From positions 1-64,000 of the forward strand of contig JAEUJQ010000035.1 of NCBI GenBank assembly GCA_016793095.1: 64,000 nucleotides of DNA, in the 5' to 3' direction. A program made the position numbers and the translations under genes. Within the stretch, counting starts at the first letter, position 1. Every line of letters starts with the position of its first letter. This DNA comes from Myxococcaceae bacterium (GTDB lineage: Bacteria > Myxococcota > Myxococcia > Myxococcales > Myxococcaceae). The notes beneath the pieces were generated by a model, which saw nothing but the letters and a program-made list of their open reading frames with translations, searched no databases and was not told the DNA's origin. Shown piece after piece: positions 46,761 to 59,340 of this stretch.

Positions 46761-49700
46761 GTGCGCTCGATTCCGCTTCTGGTGCTCGCGCTCCTCTTCG
46801 CGGGCTGTCCACAAGAGAAGCCACCCTGCAACGTCACGACGTGCCCCGACGGGTGCTGCTCATCTGGCGGCGAGTGTCTGCCGGGCAACGACAAGGCCGC
46901 GTGCGGCACGGGAGGCCTCTTCTGCCGCGCATGTGACGAGGCCGACACCTGCGCCGACAAGCGGTGCGATCTCGTACGGCCCGACGCGGGCGCCTGTCCC
47001 ACCGGCTTCCACCGCTGCGGAGACACGTGCGCGTCGGACAACGACCTCGCGACCTGCGGCAGGCGTTGCAGCCCCTGTCCCACCACGGCGAACGGCATGG
47101 CGACCTGCTCCGCGGGCGTGTGCGGCCTGGCGTGTCGAGCCGGCTTCCACCAGTGCGGCTCGGTCTGCGCCGATGACACCGGCGTCAACACCTGCGGCGA
47201 TCGCTGTGGGCCCTGCGCGGCCCCACCGAACTCCCGGCCTGCCTGCGTCAACCGCGCCTGCGACTTCGAGTGCAACAACGGCTTCCACCGCTGCGGCGAT
47301 CAGTGCGTCGCTGACGACGCGGCGGCCTCCTGTGGCACGCGGTGTACGGCCTGCCCCGCGCCCGCCAACGCGGTCGCCGTCTGCACCGGGATGCAGGAGT
47401 GCGACTTCGCCTGCACCGCCGGCTTCCACCGCTGCGGGACTGTGTGCGTGGCCGACACGGCGCCCGAGTCGTGCGGCAACCGCTGCGCGCCCTGCCCCGG
47501 CACGGCCAACGGCGTGGCGGCCTGCACCATGGGCCAGTGCGACGTCACCTGTGCGATGGGCTTCAACAAGTGCAGCGGCGCGTGCGTGTCCAACACGTCG
47601 GTGACGGCGTGCGGGCCCACCTGCGCGACGTGCGTGCCCCCGGACGGCGGCTCGCCGTTGTGTCGGAACGACGCGTGCGCGTACACCTGCGCCACGGGCT
47701 TCAACCCGTGCAACGGCGAGTGCGCGAGCGCAACCGACGTGCTGGCCTGCGGCGCCTCGTGCACGCGCTGCCCGCCTGGCGTGCCCGGCTCCCTTCCCAC
47801 CTGTGACGGAACGACGTGCGGCACCACCTGTGCGCCCGGCAACACCCGCTGCGGCGGCCCCACGGGCAGCTGCGTCGGTGACGGAGTCGCCGCTGCCTGC
47901 GGAGCCGCGTGCAACCCCTGCGCTCCCGGCGGCGCGCTCGAGCGGGCGACCTGTACAACGGGCGCCTGCGCGACGGCCTGCATCGACACCTGCAACGCGG
48001 CCTGCGTCGATCGTCAGCGCGACCCGGCGAACTGCGGCGCGTGTGGGGCGAGCTGCGCTGGCGGCGCGTGCGTCAACGGTCAGTGCCGCCCGGCGTGCGC
48101 GAACGGCGTGGTGTTCTCGGGCATCGCCGAGACGCTGCCGCACGCGTTCACCACCGGCCTCGACCCGCGCTTCTGGGCCGTGGACGTCACCGGCGACGGC
48201 CTCGTCGAGCTGCTGGCGACCGCAGGCACGGGCCGCTTCGCCTTCACCAACCACGGCAACGCGCGCTTCGCAGCCCCCACCGTCGCCGACGCCGGCGCCT
48301 CGCTGCTGCCGCTGGGCCAGGCCGACTTCACCCTCGATGGGCGCGCTGACCTCCTGGCCGGCGACGGCCGCTCGTTGTGGCTGGTGCCGCAGACGCCCGC
48401 CGGCTTCCTGGCGCCGCTGCAGCTCTTCACCAACAACCAGAGCGGCCTGGCGATCGCGGCGGACTTCACGGGCGACGGGCGGGCCGATCTGCTCCGCGTG
48501 CCGCAGCTGGGGAACCTGAACGCCGACTTCTGGGTGAACCAGTCTGCCGACGGCGGAGCGCCCTTCTCGCAGACCCGCAACGCCGCGCCCAACCTGCAGC
48601 TCGCCGATCTCGCGCGCGCGGGCGATCTGAACGGCGACGGCCGGGCCGATCTCGTCACCTCGGCGGCGGGGCAGCTCCGGGTCTTCCTCACTGCGGGCGC
48701 GACGGGCTTCAACCCCGGCCCGGCGGCGCCGCAACAGAACGGCGTCATCGGCCTGGCGGTGGGAGAGCTCACCCGTGACGCGCACCGCGACGTCGCCATT
48801 CTCACGCCGGCCGCGGTGTCTGTGCTGGCCGGTGATGGCAGCGGCGCGCTCACGGCGCCGGTGGTGGCGGCGAACGCGGCTTCCCCGTTGGCGTCAGTGG
48901 AGGTCGCGGACCTCGACGGCGACGGCTTCGGCGACCTCGCCCTCGGCACGGGGCGCGGCCTCGAGGTGCTGTGGTCGACCGGCGCGGGCACGTTCTCGGC
49001 GCTCGACGTCTACCCGGTGGACGGCTTCACCCCCTCGTCGCCGGCGAGCGGCCTCCAGCTCATCGACTTCACGGGCGACGGCCGTCTCGATGTGGTGCTC
49101 TCGAGCGGCGTGGTGAAGCCGGTCCTGGTGCGAAACGGCGCGAGCGGGCGTGGCTTCGAGCGCACGCTGCGCACACTGGTGTCGGGCGGCGCGGAGTTCC
49201 TGCTGACGGCGCCCCTCGACGGGGACGCCCGCGACGACGTGCTGGTGAGCCGCCGGGCGACGGCCATCTCGATGGCGCCGGTGATGACGCAGACGCGGGT
49301 GCTGCGCTCGCTGGCCGACGGTGGCTTCGCCATCGGCCCCGAAGACACGCTGACCCGACCCGACGCGGTGGCCGACTTCGATCAGGACTCGAACCCGGAC
49401 GTCTTGCGCCTCGAGTGCCCGGCCCCGCCCCTTCCGGACGGAGGCTTCAATCCAGCCCCGGCGCGGTGCTTCGCGAGGGTGGACTTCGGCGCCGCGCTCC
49501 GCTTCGGCGCGACGGGCGTGGCGCTGGCGCTCGAGGAGACGGCCGGCGCGGAGGTCGTTCTGCGCACGGCTGACTTCGACGCCGACGGTCGGCCCGACGT
49601 GCTCGCGCGCACGCGCGCCGGGTTCCTGCTGTTCCGCAACCTGGGCGCACGGCAGTTCTCAGCGGCCGTGGTGACACCATTCCTGCCGGCGGTGGTGGAC

Positions 49701-50192
49701 CTCGCTGTGGCCGACGTCGATCGCGACGGCCGGCCGGACCTGGTGGCGCTGTCGGGCGCGAGCGCGCCACGGGCGGTGTACGTGCTGCACGCGCGAGGCC
49801 CCGCTTTCTCCCTGGCGCCGCGCCTCGGCTCCTTCGACTTCGACACGTCGCTCGCGGCGGGCTTCGTGACGAACGACGCCTTCCCGGATCTCGCGGGCAG
49901 CTCGGGCGTGCTGATGACGGGCAACGGTGCCTCCGTGTTCGCGCGTGGCACCGACTGGCGACCCGCTCCGGTGGCGGCGAACGCGTCGTTCCTCTTCGAC
50001 TCTGACGGGGACGGGCGCGCAGAGGTGGTGAGCCGCTCGTTCGGCAGCACGGTGTTCGCCAACCCCGACGTGCCACCGCGTGGCTTCGCTGGGCGCGTCG
50101 AGCGCTTCGCCGACGTCACGGGAGACGGGATTCCCGACTGGGTGCAGGGCTCGGCGGTTGAGGTCGTCGTCGGCGTCGGCCGCTGCCGCTGA
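46761..50192 (+). CDS. Giant Cys-rich plus FG-GAP repeat lipoprotein
   Basis: 1143 residues. GTG 46761 gives an ideal lipoprotein signal (RSIPLLVLALLFAGC); the open frame runs on to 46650 but adds only linker-like residues. Residues ~60-450 hold about eight cysteine-dense repeats of ~45 residues (core GFHRCGDTCASDNDLATCG), with Cys in register and many likely disulfides. Residues ~455-1143 form FG-GAP/VCBS-type propeller repeats (VDVTGDGLVELLATAGTG, LNGDGRADLVTSAAGQL), which often bind calcium and mediate adhesion. Probably a surface adhesin or scaffold. Confidence 0.85.
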   Translation: MRSIPLLVLALLFAGCPQEKPPCNVTTCPDGCCSSGGECLPGNDKAACGTGGLFCRACDEADTCADKRCDLVRPDAGACPTGFHRCGDTCASDNDLATCGRRCSPCPTTANGMATCSAGVCGLACRAGFHQCGSVCADDTGVNTCGDRCGPCAAPPNSRPACVNRACDFECNNGFHRCGDQCVADDAAASCGTRCTACPAPANAVAVCTGMQECDFACTAGFHRCGTVCVADTAPESCGNRCAPCPGTANGVAACTMGQCDVTCAMGFNKCSGACVSNTSVTACGPTCATCVPPDGGSPLCRNDACAYTCATGFNPCNGECASATDVLACGASCTRCPPGVPGSLPTCDGTTCGTTCAPGNTRCGGPTGSCVGDGVAAACGAACNPCAPGGALERATCTTGACATACIDTCNAACVDRQRDPANCGACGASCAGGACVNGQCRPACANGVVFSGIAETLPHAFTTGLDPRFWAVDVTGDGLVELLATAGTGRFAFTNHGNARFAAPTVADAGASLLPLGQADFTLDGRADLLAGDGRSLWLVPQTPAGFLAPLQLFTNNQSGLAIAADFTGDGRADLLRVPQLGNLNADFWVNQSADGGAPFSQTRNAAPNLQLADLARAGDLNGDGRADLVTSAAGQLRVFLTAGATGFNPGPAAPQQNGVIGLAVGELTRDAHRDVAILTPAAVSVLAGDGSGALTAPVVAANAASPLASVEVADLDGDGFGDLALGTGRGLEVLWSTGAGTFSALDVYPVDGFTPSSPASGLQLIDFTGDGRLDVVLSSGVVKPVLVRNGASGRGFERTLRTLVSGGAEFLLTAPLDGDARDDVLVSRRATAISMAPVMTQTRVLRSLADGGFAIGPEDTLTRPDAVADFDQDSNPDVLRLECPAPPLPDGGFNPAPARCFARVDFGAALRFGATGVALALEETAGAEVVLRTADFDADGRPDVLARTRAGFLLFRNLGARQFSAAVVTPFLPAVVDLAVADVDRDGRPDLVALSGASAPRAVYVLHARGPAFSLAPRLGSFDFDTSLAAGFVTNDAFPDLAGSSGVLMTGNGASVFARGTDWRPAPVAANASFLFDSDGDGRAEVVSRSFGSTVFANPDVPPRGFAGRVERFADVTGDGIPDWVQGSAVEVVVGVGRCR

Positions 50193-50205
50193 GGAACGCT
50201 GAGCC

Positions 50206-50400
50206 AGAGACCGACTGAGCCGGCTCCGCGGCCGACGACCACCGCCTGCTCGCGCAACGCCAGACGGGCAAGTCATCGACCGGCGCGATCCTGCGAGGCG
50301 TGGTCTCCCTGTCGGCGCCGTGGTGCTTCCCCGCCGCCCGGGCTGGCGGGCGCTCGCGCGAGACGAGCACGCCGTCATGATCGACGCCTGGTGCGCAGCA
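50206..50400 (+). pseudogene. Decayed partial copy of the adjacent GNAT acetyltransferase gene
   Basis: Blocks of this gap match the middle of the intact GNAT gene. GACTGAGCCGGCTCCGC at about 50209 corresponds to 50858, and GGCGCCGTGGTGCTTCCCCGC at about 50317 corresponds to 51000, with CGCCTGCTCGC and GCGATCCTGC shared between them. Around fifty bases of the original are missing between the blocks and the frame changes more than once, so nothing functional can be read. It is a degraded duplicate or a recombination scar. Confidence 0.75.
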
Positions 50401-50429
50401 GCCAGCCGAGGAAGTACCTTCGTGCGTCG

Positions 50430-51197
50430 ATGACGTGGACTCGCGAGGCACTCGAACACGAGGTGATGCAGGCACACCTCGAGGCCCTCGTCGGCGCAGC
50501 AGATTCACGCATCATCGACGAGCCCGCCTGGCACCAGGTGATCACGCCCTCGTTCACGAGCGGCGGCTTGAACGGCGTGAGCCGCTGTCGATTGGCGGTA
50601 GAGGCGCTCACCGCACGGATCGACGAGACGCTGGAGACGTACCGGCGGCTCCAGGTCCCGTTCCGCTGGACCATCACGCCCGGGAGCACCCCCGGCCTCG
50701 CCGATCGCCTGCGGGAGCGCGGGCTCGAGGAGCGTTCCGTCGTCGGCCTGCACGGGGAGGTCTCGGCGCAGGGAACGACGAGGCCGCAGGTCAGCGCGCA
50801 CGCCATCGGCGCCGCCGAGCTCCCCGAGTTCACCCGGGTCATGGCAGAGGGGTGGTCGACTGAGCCGGCTCCGCTGGCTGCCTACAACGAGCGCCTGCTC
50901 GCTCACGCCGATCGCCAGCGACTGTTCCTCGCGCTGGTCGATGACGAGCCTGCCGGGACTGCGGGTCTCGCGATCCTGCAACGCTCGGTCTACCTGATCG
51001 GCGCCGTGGTGCTTCCCCGCTTCCGGGGCCGCGGCGTCTATCGCGCGCTGGTGGAGGCCCGACTCCAGGTCGCGCGGGAGCTCGGGAGGGCGCTCGTCAC
51101 CTGTCAGGCACACCCCGACACGTCCGCCCCAATCCTCAAGGCATTGGGATTCTCGACCATTGGCACGTTCCCGACCTTTCACTGGCGACCGGGTTGA
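50430..51197 (+). CDS. GNAT-family N-acetyltransferase
   Basis: 255 residues. The C-terminal ~130 residues form the GNAT fold: FLALVDDEPAGTAGLAIL and the acetyl-CoA loop VLPRFRGRGVYRALVEA near residue 205 (the RGRGxxxA motif). The N-terminal ~120 residues are a diverged GNAT-like half or substrate domain. Substrate unknown. ATG 50430 is used; a GTG at 50391 in frame would add 13 residues read from the edge of the decayed copy. The neighbouring remnant shows that the locus once held two related copies. Confidence 0.85.
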   Translation: MTWTREALEHEVMQAHLEALVGAADSRIIDEPAWHQVITPSFTSGGLNGVSRCRLAVEALTARIDETLETYRRLQVPFRWTITPGSTPGLADRLRERGLEERSVVGLHGEVSAQGTTRPQVSAHAIGAAELPEFTRVMAEGWSTEPAPLAAYNERLLAHADRQRLFLALVDDEPAGTAGLAILQRSVYLIGAVVLPRFRGRGVYRALVEARLQVARELGRALVTCQAHPDTSAPILKALGFSTIGTFPTFHWRPG

Positions 51198-51236
51198 GGC
51201 CAGGTCCGACCTGGATGCCCACGCGACTGACTTAGA

Positions 51237-52256
51237 GTGCACCCGGTGCGCGGCGCTGGCTGGCTCATCGCAGTGGTGGCGCTCGTGCTCGTCGGCGGCT
51301 GGCTCCTCACGCCTGGTGGGCCTGGCAGCGAGTCGAGCGCCCCTCACCGGAGGTCAGCTCCTGCCACTGGCTCGTCTCCGACGACCGGGCCATCCACGGG
51401 CGCCCCACCGGAGCCGGTCGAGGAGGCTGCGGCAGCGTCGGATGAGTCCGCTCGCGAGCCTCAGACCCTTCCCACGCCCAGGTGTCACCCCTCGCTGAGG
51501 CCGAACACCGGGCCTTCGCTCGCGCTGACGCTGACGGGCGCTGCCTTGCCCCCGACGCCGCCCACGCCGCTCCGCCTCGAGGTGCGCTGGAGCGAGCAGG
51601 GCCAGCCGCGGCGGTGGTTCCTTCGGCTCACGGACTGGCAGACGGTCCTCTGGCTCTGTGACGAGAGCGAGGTGGAGCTCAGCCGCGGGCCGTATCGCCT
51701 CCGCGCCGCGCGGCTGCCTCGGGCCGGCGCCGTCACGCTCTTCATCGAGCGGGCGCCAGCGGCCAGCCAGGTGACGGTGCGCACGGTGAGGCGCGGCGCT
51801 CCGGTCTCGGGGGTGCACGTGAGCCTCACGGGCTGTGAGCCGCTCGCCACGGGAGACGGCGGCGTCGGAGTGACGAGCTGCGAGGAGATTGAAGAGGCCC
51901 GGATGGCCGTGGTGCGTGCGCCGTGGCGTTCGGCCACCCAGGCGATCTTCGCGCGGGACGCGACCGAGGTGACGGTAGCGGTGCTGGGCCGAGACGAGGT
52001 CGAGCCGGGGCGGGTGGGGCTGGGCTTCTCGCGCCGCACCGTGACGCCGACCGTCGAGAGCCTCGCGGACCAGGGCCCCGCTCAACGCGCCGGAGTGCGG
52101 GTCGGCGACGAGTTGCTCGAGGTCAACGGCGTGGGCGTCGCGACGGTGGACGAGGCGATGCCGCTCGTCGTCGGAGCGCCCGGCTCGTCGGTGCGGCTCA
52201 AGGTGCGGCGGGGCGTCGACGTGCTCCTGCTCGACGTGCCGCGGGCGCCTGAGTGA
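51237..52256 (+). CDS. Membrane-anchored PDZ-domain protein
   Basis: 339 residues. One N-terminal helix (~8-26, WLIAVVALVLVGGWLLTPGG) anchors it to the membrane with the rest outside. A Pro/Ser-rich linker covers ~27-90. A middle beta-rich region (~95-235) with several Cys is not recognised. Residues ~250-338 form a PDZ domain (VESLADQGPAQRAGVRVGDE, LLEVNGVGVATVDEA), which binds C-terminal peptides. No protease domain is attached, so it may be an adaptor. GTG 51237 is chosen; GTG 51246 is also possible. Confidence 0.75.
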   Translation: MHPVRGAGWLIAVVALVLVGGWLLTPGGPGSESSAPHRRSAPATGSSPTTGPSTGAPPEPVEEAAAASDESAREPQTLPTPRCHPSLRPNTGPSLALTLTGAALPPTPPTPLRLEVRWSEQGQPRRWFLRLTDWQTVLWLCDESEVELSRGPYRLRAARLPRAGAVTLFIERAPAASQVTVRTVRRGAPVSGVHVSLTGCEPLATGDGGVGVTSCEEIEEARMAVVRAPWRSATQAIFARDATEVTVAVLGRDEVEPGRVGLGFSRRTVTPTVESLADQGPAQRAGVRVGDELLEVNGVGVATVDEAMPLVVGAPGSSVRLKVRRGVDVLLLDVPRAPE

Positions 52257-52311
52257 AGAAAACCGCCGGGAGCGCGTCCGAGGCGCCGGCCGATGCGACG
52301 AAGGACCTCCC

Positions 52312-52929
52312 GTGCTCCTCTCAGCTCCCGTGCTCGCGGCGGCGGTGCTCTGCGCCGCTCCGTCCCCCAACCTCGACGGCGTGCGGCTCGCCCTGACGGT
52401 CGATGGGGCGCGAAGTGACGCGCTGCGACGGCTCCTCTGGGTCCACGAGCCGAACGACGCGGCGTTTCCGAGCCTGAGCCCCGGCTGGGGAGGCGCCGTC
52501 GCGGTCGAGCTGGGTGCCAGCCCGGCCAACGCCCGCTGGCTGGGCCTCTTCGTGGGCGCCCGTGGACGTGTCGGGGTCTGGGCAGGGCCGCTCGGCGGGA
52601 GCTCGGCGTCGACGTGGGATGTGGGGCTCCGCAGCCGCATCGAGCTGACGCTGGGGCCGCTCCAGCCGTGGGTCGGCGTCGGCAGCGCGGTGGGCAGCGT
52701 GACCGCCCGGCTCGAGGGAGCCGAACGCCACGTCGTCGCTCACCTGCACGAGCTGAGCGCGGGCCTGCGGGTGCGCCTCATCGGGCCGGTGGCGCTCGGG
52801 CTCTTCGTCGAGGCGCTGAACGCGTCGTCGTTCGCCCGGCCGCCAGAGGAGTTCACGACCCTGCGCCTCGGAGCCGACGTCACCGTGACGTTCGAGCTCG
52901 GGCCCAAGCGGGACTCGTCAGCGCGCTGA
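52312..52929 (+). CDS. Exported barrel-like protein, 205 aa
   Basis: A signal peptide (LSAPVLAAAVLCAAP) precedes a sequence with alternating hydrophobic residues and aromatic or glycine turns (WLGLFVGARGRVGVW, LGLFVEALNA), a pattern often seen in small outer-membrane beta-barrels. No specific family recognised. GTG 52312 has GAAGGAC about seven bases upstream. Its 3' end overlaps the convergent membrane-protein gene by twelve bases. Localisation is inferred only from the pattern. Confidence 0.55.
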   Translation: MLLSAPVLAAAVLCAAPSPNLDGVRLALTVDGARSDALRRLLWVHEPNDAAFPSLSPGWGGAVAVELGASPANARWLGLFVGARGRVGVWAGPLGGSSASTWDVGLRSRIELTLGPLQPWVGVGSAVGSVTARLEGAERHVVAHLHELSAGLRVRLIGPVALGLFVEALNASSFARPPEEFTTLRLGADVTVTFELGPKRDSSAR

Positions 52930-53436
52930 CCGGGACGAGGTGTCGACGAACGCCGCGTCCCGGAAGGTCCACCGGGTGACGACGCCCTCGATCTCGGCCA
53001 CCGCCGCGCCCTCGCGAACGCCCGGAACCCGCGACCCCATGCGCGCGAACGTCTCCCACGCGTCGGCGCGACCGACCGTCGGCGACGAGACGCGCACCGT
53101 GTCTCGACCCAGCACCCCGAAGGCGAGCGACCGACCCGGAATCCCGCTGCCCTCGGCGACGTCTGACAGCGCGCGGCGCAGCTCGTCGTCGAGGGGCGTC
53201 ATGAGCGAGAACTCGGCGGCCCCGGCGCGGCCCCCGGCGCGGTGCTGGACGGCGACGTCGATTCGCCGCGGCGGCCCACCGTAGAGCCGCTGCCAGAGGG
53301 ACGGCGAGGGGAGCAGCAGCACCAGGCCGATGACGACGATGATCGCCGCCGGAACGAAGAAGCCCGCGCGCGCGAGCGCCACCACGGCGACCGCGGCCAC
53401 GATGACGGCGATGAGCTTGTTGATCGCACCCAGCAT
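52918..53436 (-). CDS. Small membrane protein after carB
   Basis: 172 residues with two N-terminal membrane helices (LIAVIVAAVAVVALARAGFF and AAIIVVIGLVLLLPSPSL) and a soluble ~115-residue C-terminal domain (VRVSSPTVGRADAWETFARM) of unknown family. ATG 53436 starts two bases after the carB stop, so it is probably translated with carB; GTG 53460, inside carB, is an alternative. No link to arginine or pyrimidine synthesis is evident. Confidence 0.65.
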   Translation of the reverse strand: MLGAINKLIAVIVAAVAVVALARAGFFVPAAIIVVIGLVLLLPSPSLWQRLYGGPPRRIDVAVQHRAGGRAGAAEFSLMTPLDDELRRALSDVAEGSGIPGRSLAFGVLGRDTVRVSSPTVGRADAWETFARMGSRVPGVREGAAVAEIEGVVTRWTFRDAAFVDTSSRSAR

Positions 53437-53438
53437 CG

Positions 53439-56663
<3,225 letters not shown>

Positions 56664-56739
56664 GACTGGGCCGCATAGCCGAAAGCGCGCCGCCGGGAAG
56701 CACGGACTTCTGCCACCGTCCTGCTACACCGGACGCCCC

Positions 56740-59340
56740 ATGCCGGCCTCGCGCGTGCACTTCACCGGACCCGTCGTCTGCCGCAGCCCGGGCCTGCCGT
56801 TCGCGACCGTGGAGCGCTTCTCGAACGTGCCCGACGCCCCCGACGCGCTGGCCGCGCGCCTCGACGCCGACCGCCGGCGGCTCTGGAGCACGCTGGACGA
56901 TCCCCACGTGCTCGACGCGTTCGCGACGATGAACCCGCAGACGCTCACCACGTTGCTCGCGACGAAGGACGCTGGGCGGCACCTCGGCAAGCGCACCTCG
57001 GACGTGCGGCGCGACGAGCGCACGCTCTTCAAGTTCCTCACCCGCTTCTCGAGCCGCAACGACACGACGGGCGCCGCGGGGTCCACCTGCTGGGGCTCCT
57101 GGACGGGGGGCGCCTTCGCCGCGAAGGTGACGCCGGGCTCGGGCCGGCACGCCCGCCGCGTGGTGCTCGCCTCACCGCGACGCCTGTCGTGGCTGTGGCG
57201 GAGGGTCGTCGAGAAGACGCACCGCCTTCACGGGCGCGTCGAGCTGGCGGGACGGCTCCTCCTCACCGACCAGGGCGTGCTCAACACCGAGTCTGGCGTG
57301 CTGTGGGCGCTCGATGGAGAGGAGCGCGACGCGCTCGCCCACCTGCCGACGACGACGTGGAGCCCGGTGGTGGGCCGGCTCCTCGACCGCGGCGTGCTGA
57401 CGTTGACGGCGACGGGTCCGGGCGATCCCCTCGAGGCGCTGGCGGTGCAGAGCGGCGATGAGGTGGTGAGGGCGCTGCTCGCCTTGCAGCACCAACTGGT
57501 CTCTGCACGCGGGCTCGAAGGCGCGCGGGTGATGGGCGACGCCGAGCGGCTGGTGGGCTCGGCGGCCCCGCTCGCGTCGCTCGACCTCGGCGCGGCGCTC
57601 GACGTGGTGCTGAACGACCTCATCCGCGAGGCGCCCACGGCGCTTCGAGTGCTCAGGTCGCGACGCTTCCGCCCGATGGAGGGCGTGTTCCACGACACCC
57701 TTGGCGCCGGCGATCTGACCGCGCCAGCGCCCATCATCGACGCCCTCGCCCACCTCGACACGCCGGTGCCGCTCTCGGCCCTGACGCACGTCCTGTCCGC
57801 CGAACACGCGCTCAAGCTGCTCCGCGCGGGGGTGCTGCTGCTGGAGGGCGAGGCGCTCGATGGCCCCATCGCGGGGCTCGAGGCGCGCTTCGCCAGTCAG
57901 GTGGGGGCGCTGTGCAGCCAGCCGCTGCCGCCCCCGCATGCACGGCGCGTCGAGCTGCTGCGCGACGCGTGGCCACTGGAGGGCTTCCACCAGCCGACCT
58001 CGGTGGCGACGGGCCTGTTGACCGAGGCGCTGCGAGGCCAGGAACCCCCGGTGCGAACGCTGAAGACCGATCGCACCTTCTTCATCGAAGACACCTCGCG
58101 CGACGTCGCCTTCGAGCTGGGCGAGGCGTTCGCAAGGCGGCTGCGGTCGTCGCTGCACCCGTGGTTCCAGCTGGCTGGCTACATCAGCTGGCTCGACGAG
58201 CGGCGCGACGAGACGCTTCAGCGCGGCCTGCTGCGGCTGGGTGACGCGCTGCCGCTCCCCACCTTCCTCTCCCGGCTCAGGGCGGCGAAGCGCGCGCGCC
58301 GGAGGCAGTGGCTCATCGAGCGTCGCCTGGGGGTCGCCGCGCCGGTCGAGGACTTCTCGTGCTTCTCCTTCGCGCCGCGCGAGGACGGGCGCGTCGAGCT
58401 GTCCCTCGAGCATCTGCCGCAGGCGTACCTCGAGTGGGAGCGCAGCAAGCGGCTCATCACCGAGCTCGACCTCATGGTGTCCGGCCGGGACGGCATGGGG
58501 CGCTGGGTCGTGAACGAGGCCCACGCCATCTCCGCCGAGGGCCTGCCGCTGGTGACGATGTTCCCGCACGCGCAGCCGCCGGAGCAGGTGGACGCGCTGG
58601 TCGGGCGAGGCATCGCCCAGCGGCTCTTCGGCGAGGGCGTGCTGGTGCCCGACGCCTCGGCGCACAGCAAGCAGAGCGAGGCGATCCTCCGGGTGTTGGG
58701 TGACGCCACGATCGCGGTGACGGGCCAGCGGGGGCCGTGGATCCCGCCGTGGATGACGACGGTGCGCGCGGCCGACGTGCTGGTGCGGCGAACCGGGCGC
58801 GGGCTCGAGGTGTTCTGTGACGGGGCGCCCCGCCCGTTCGCGAGCGCCGACTTCTGCTCAGGAGACTTCCGGCTCGTCGGCTACCTGCCCGAGGACATCG
58901 CCGACCTCGCCGCGCACGCGATGGGCGAGACCCAGGGACCGCTCGGCTCGCGCTACTCGCCTGACGTGTGCATGGGTGAGCTGACGCTCGCGCGCGGCAG
59001 CCTCTCCTTCGACGTGAAGCTGCTCGAGCCGCTCGTACGGGCGAAGGGCGAGGCGGCGCTGGTCAGCACCGCGAAGGCGCTCGCGGCGGAGCTCGGGCTG
59101 CCGCGCCAGGTCTACGTGAAGCTCGGCGGCAAGCCGTTCCTGGTGGACTGGGCGAGCCTCTTCAGCCTCGAGGTCTTCGTGTCCGAGCTGCGGGGCGCGA
59201 CCGGCACCCTCCACGTCAGCAAGATGGACCCGGCGCCCGACGAGCTGTGGCTCGAGCTGCCCGAGGGGGTCTTCACCAGCGAGCTGCGCTTCGTGGCGTG
59301 CCTGGACGGGCCCGACTGTCCACTGAAGGACGCGCGGTGA
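56740..59340 (+). CDS. LanB-like lantibiotic dehydratase N-terminal family enzyme
   Basis: 866 residues, cytoplasmic. The first ~120 residues match the Lant_dehydr_N start: VERFSNVPDAP, then LFKFLTRFSSRNDTTGAAG in place of the usual RxSPRxTPxG-like motif, and GSWTGG. The C-terminal ~180 residues fit the family's end (LSFDVKLLEPLVRAKGEAAL, VYVKLGGKPFLVDWASLFSL). The protein has only this domain; the separate elimination domain (Lant_dehydr_C) is absent. Stand-alone members of this group use aminoacyl-tRNA to modify a peptide (glutamylation, or amino-acid addition by PEARLs), so that is the likely chemistry, but the target is unknown. ATG 56740 lies 76 bases from divergent carB. It overlaps the propeller gene by four bases. 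Confidence 0.8.
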   Translation: MPASRVHFTGPVVCRSPGLPFATVERFSNVPDAPDALAARLDADRRRLWSTLDDPHVLDAFATMNPQTLTTLLATKDAGRHLGKRTSDVRRDERTLFKFLTRFSSRNDTTGAAGSTCWGSWTGGAFAAKVTPGSGRHARRVVLASPRRLSWLWRRVVEKTHRLHGRVELAGRLLLTDQGVLNTESGVLWALDGEERDALAHLPTTTWSPVVGRLLDRGVLTLTATGPGDPLEALAVQSGDEVVRALLALQHQLVSARGLEGARVMGDAERLVGSAAPLASLDLGAALDVVLNDLIREAPTALRVLRSRRFRPMEGVFHDTLGAGDLTAPAPIIDALAHLDTPVPLSALTHVLSAEHALKLLRAGVLLLEGEALDGPIAGLEARFASQVGALCSQPLPPPHARRVELLRDAWPLEGFHQPTSVATGLLTEALRGQEPPVRTLKTDRTFFIEDTSRDVAFELGEAFARRLRSSLHPWFQLAGYISWLDERRDETLQRGLLRLGDALPLPTFLSRLRAAKRARRRQWLIERRLGVAAPVEDFSCFSFAPREDGRVELSLEHLPQAYLEWERSKRLITELDLMVSGRDGMGRWVVNEAHAISAEGLPLVTMFPHAQPPEQVDALVGRGIAQRLFGEGVLVPDASAHSKQSEAILRVLGDATIAVTGQRGPWIPPWMTTVRAADVLVRRTGRGLEVFCDGAPRPFASADFCSGDFRLVGYLPEDIADLAAHAMGETQGPLGSRYSPDVCMGELTLARGSLSFDVKLLEPLVRAKGEAALVSTAKALAAELGLPRQVYVKLGGKPFLVDWASLFSLEVFVSELRGATGTLHVSKMDPAPDELWLELPEGVFTSELRFVACLDGPDCPLKDAR

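Noticed and set aside
46990-48090. Repeated Cys-codon DNA that could be an array or repeat element
   Set aside because: It stays in frame inside the lipoprotein gene and encodes disulfide-type repeats.
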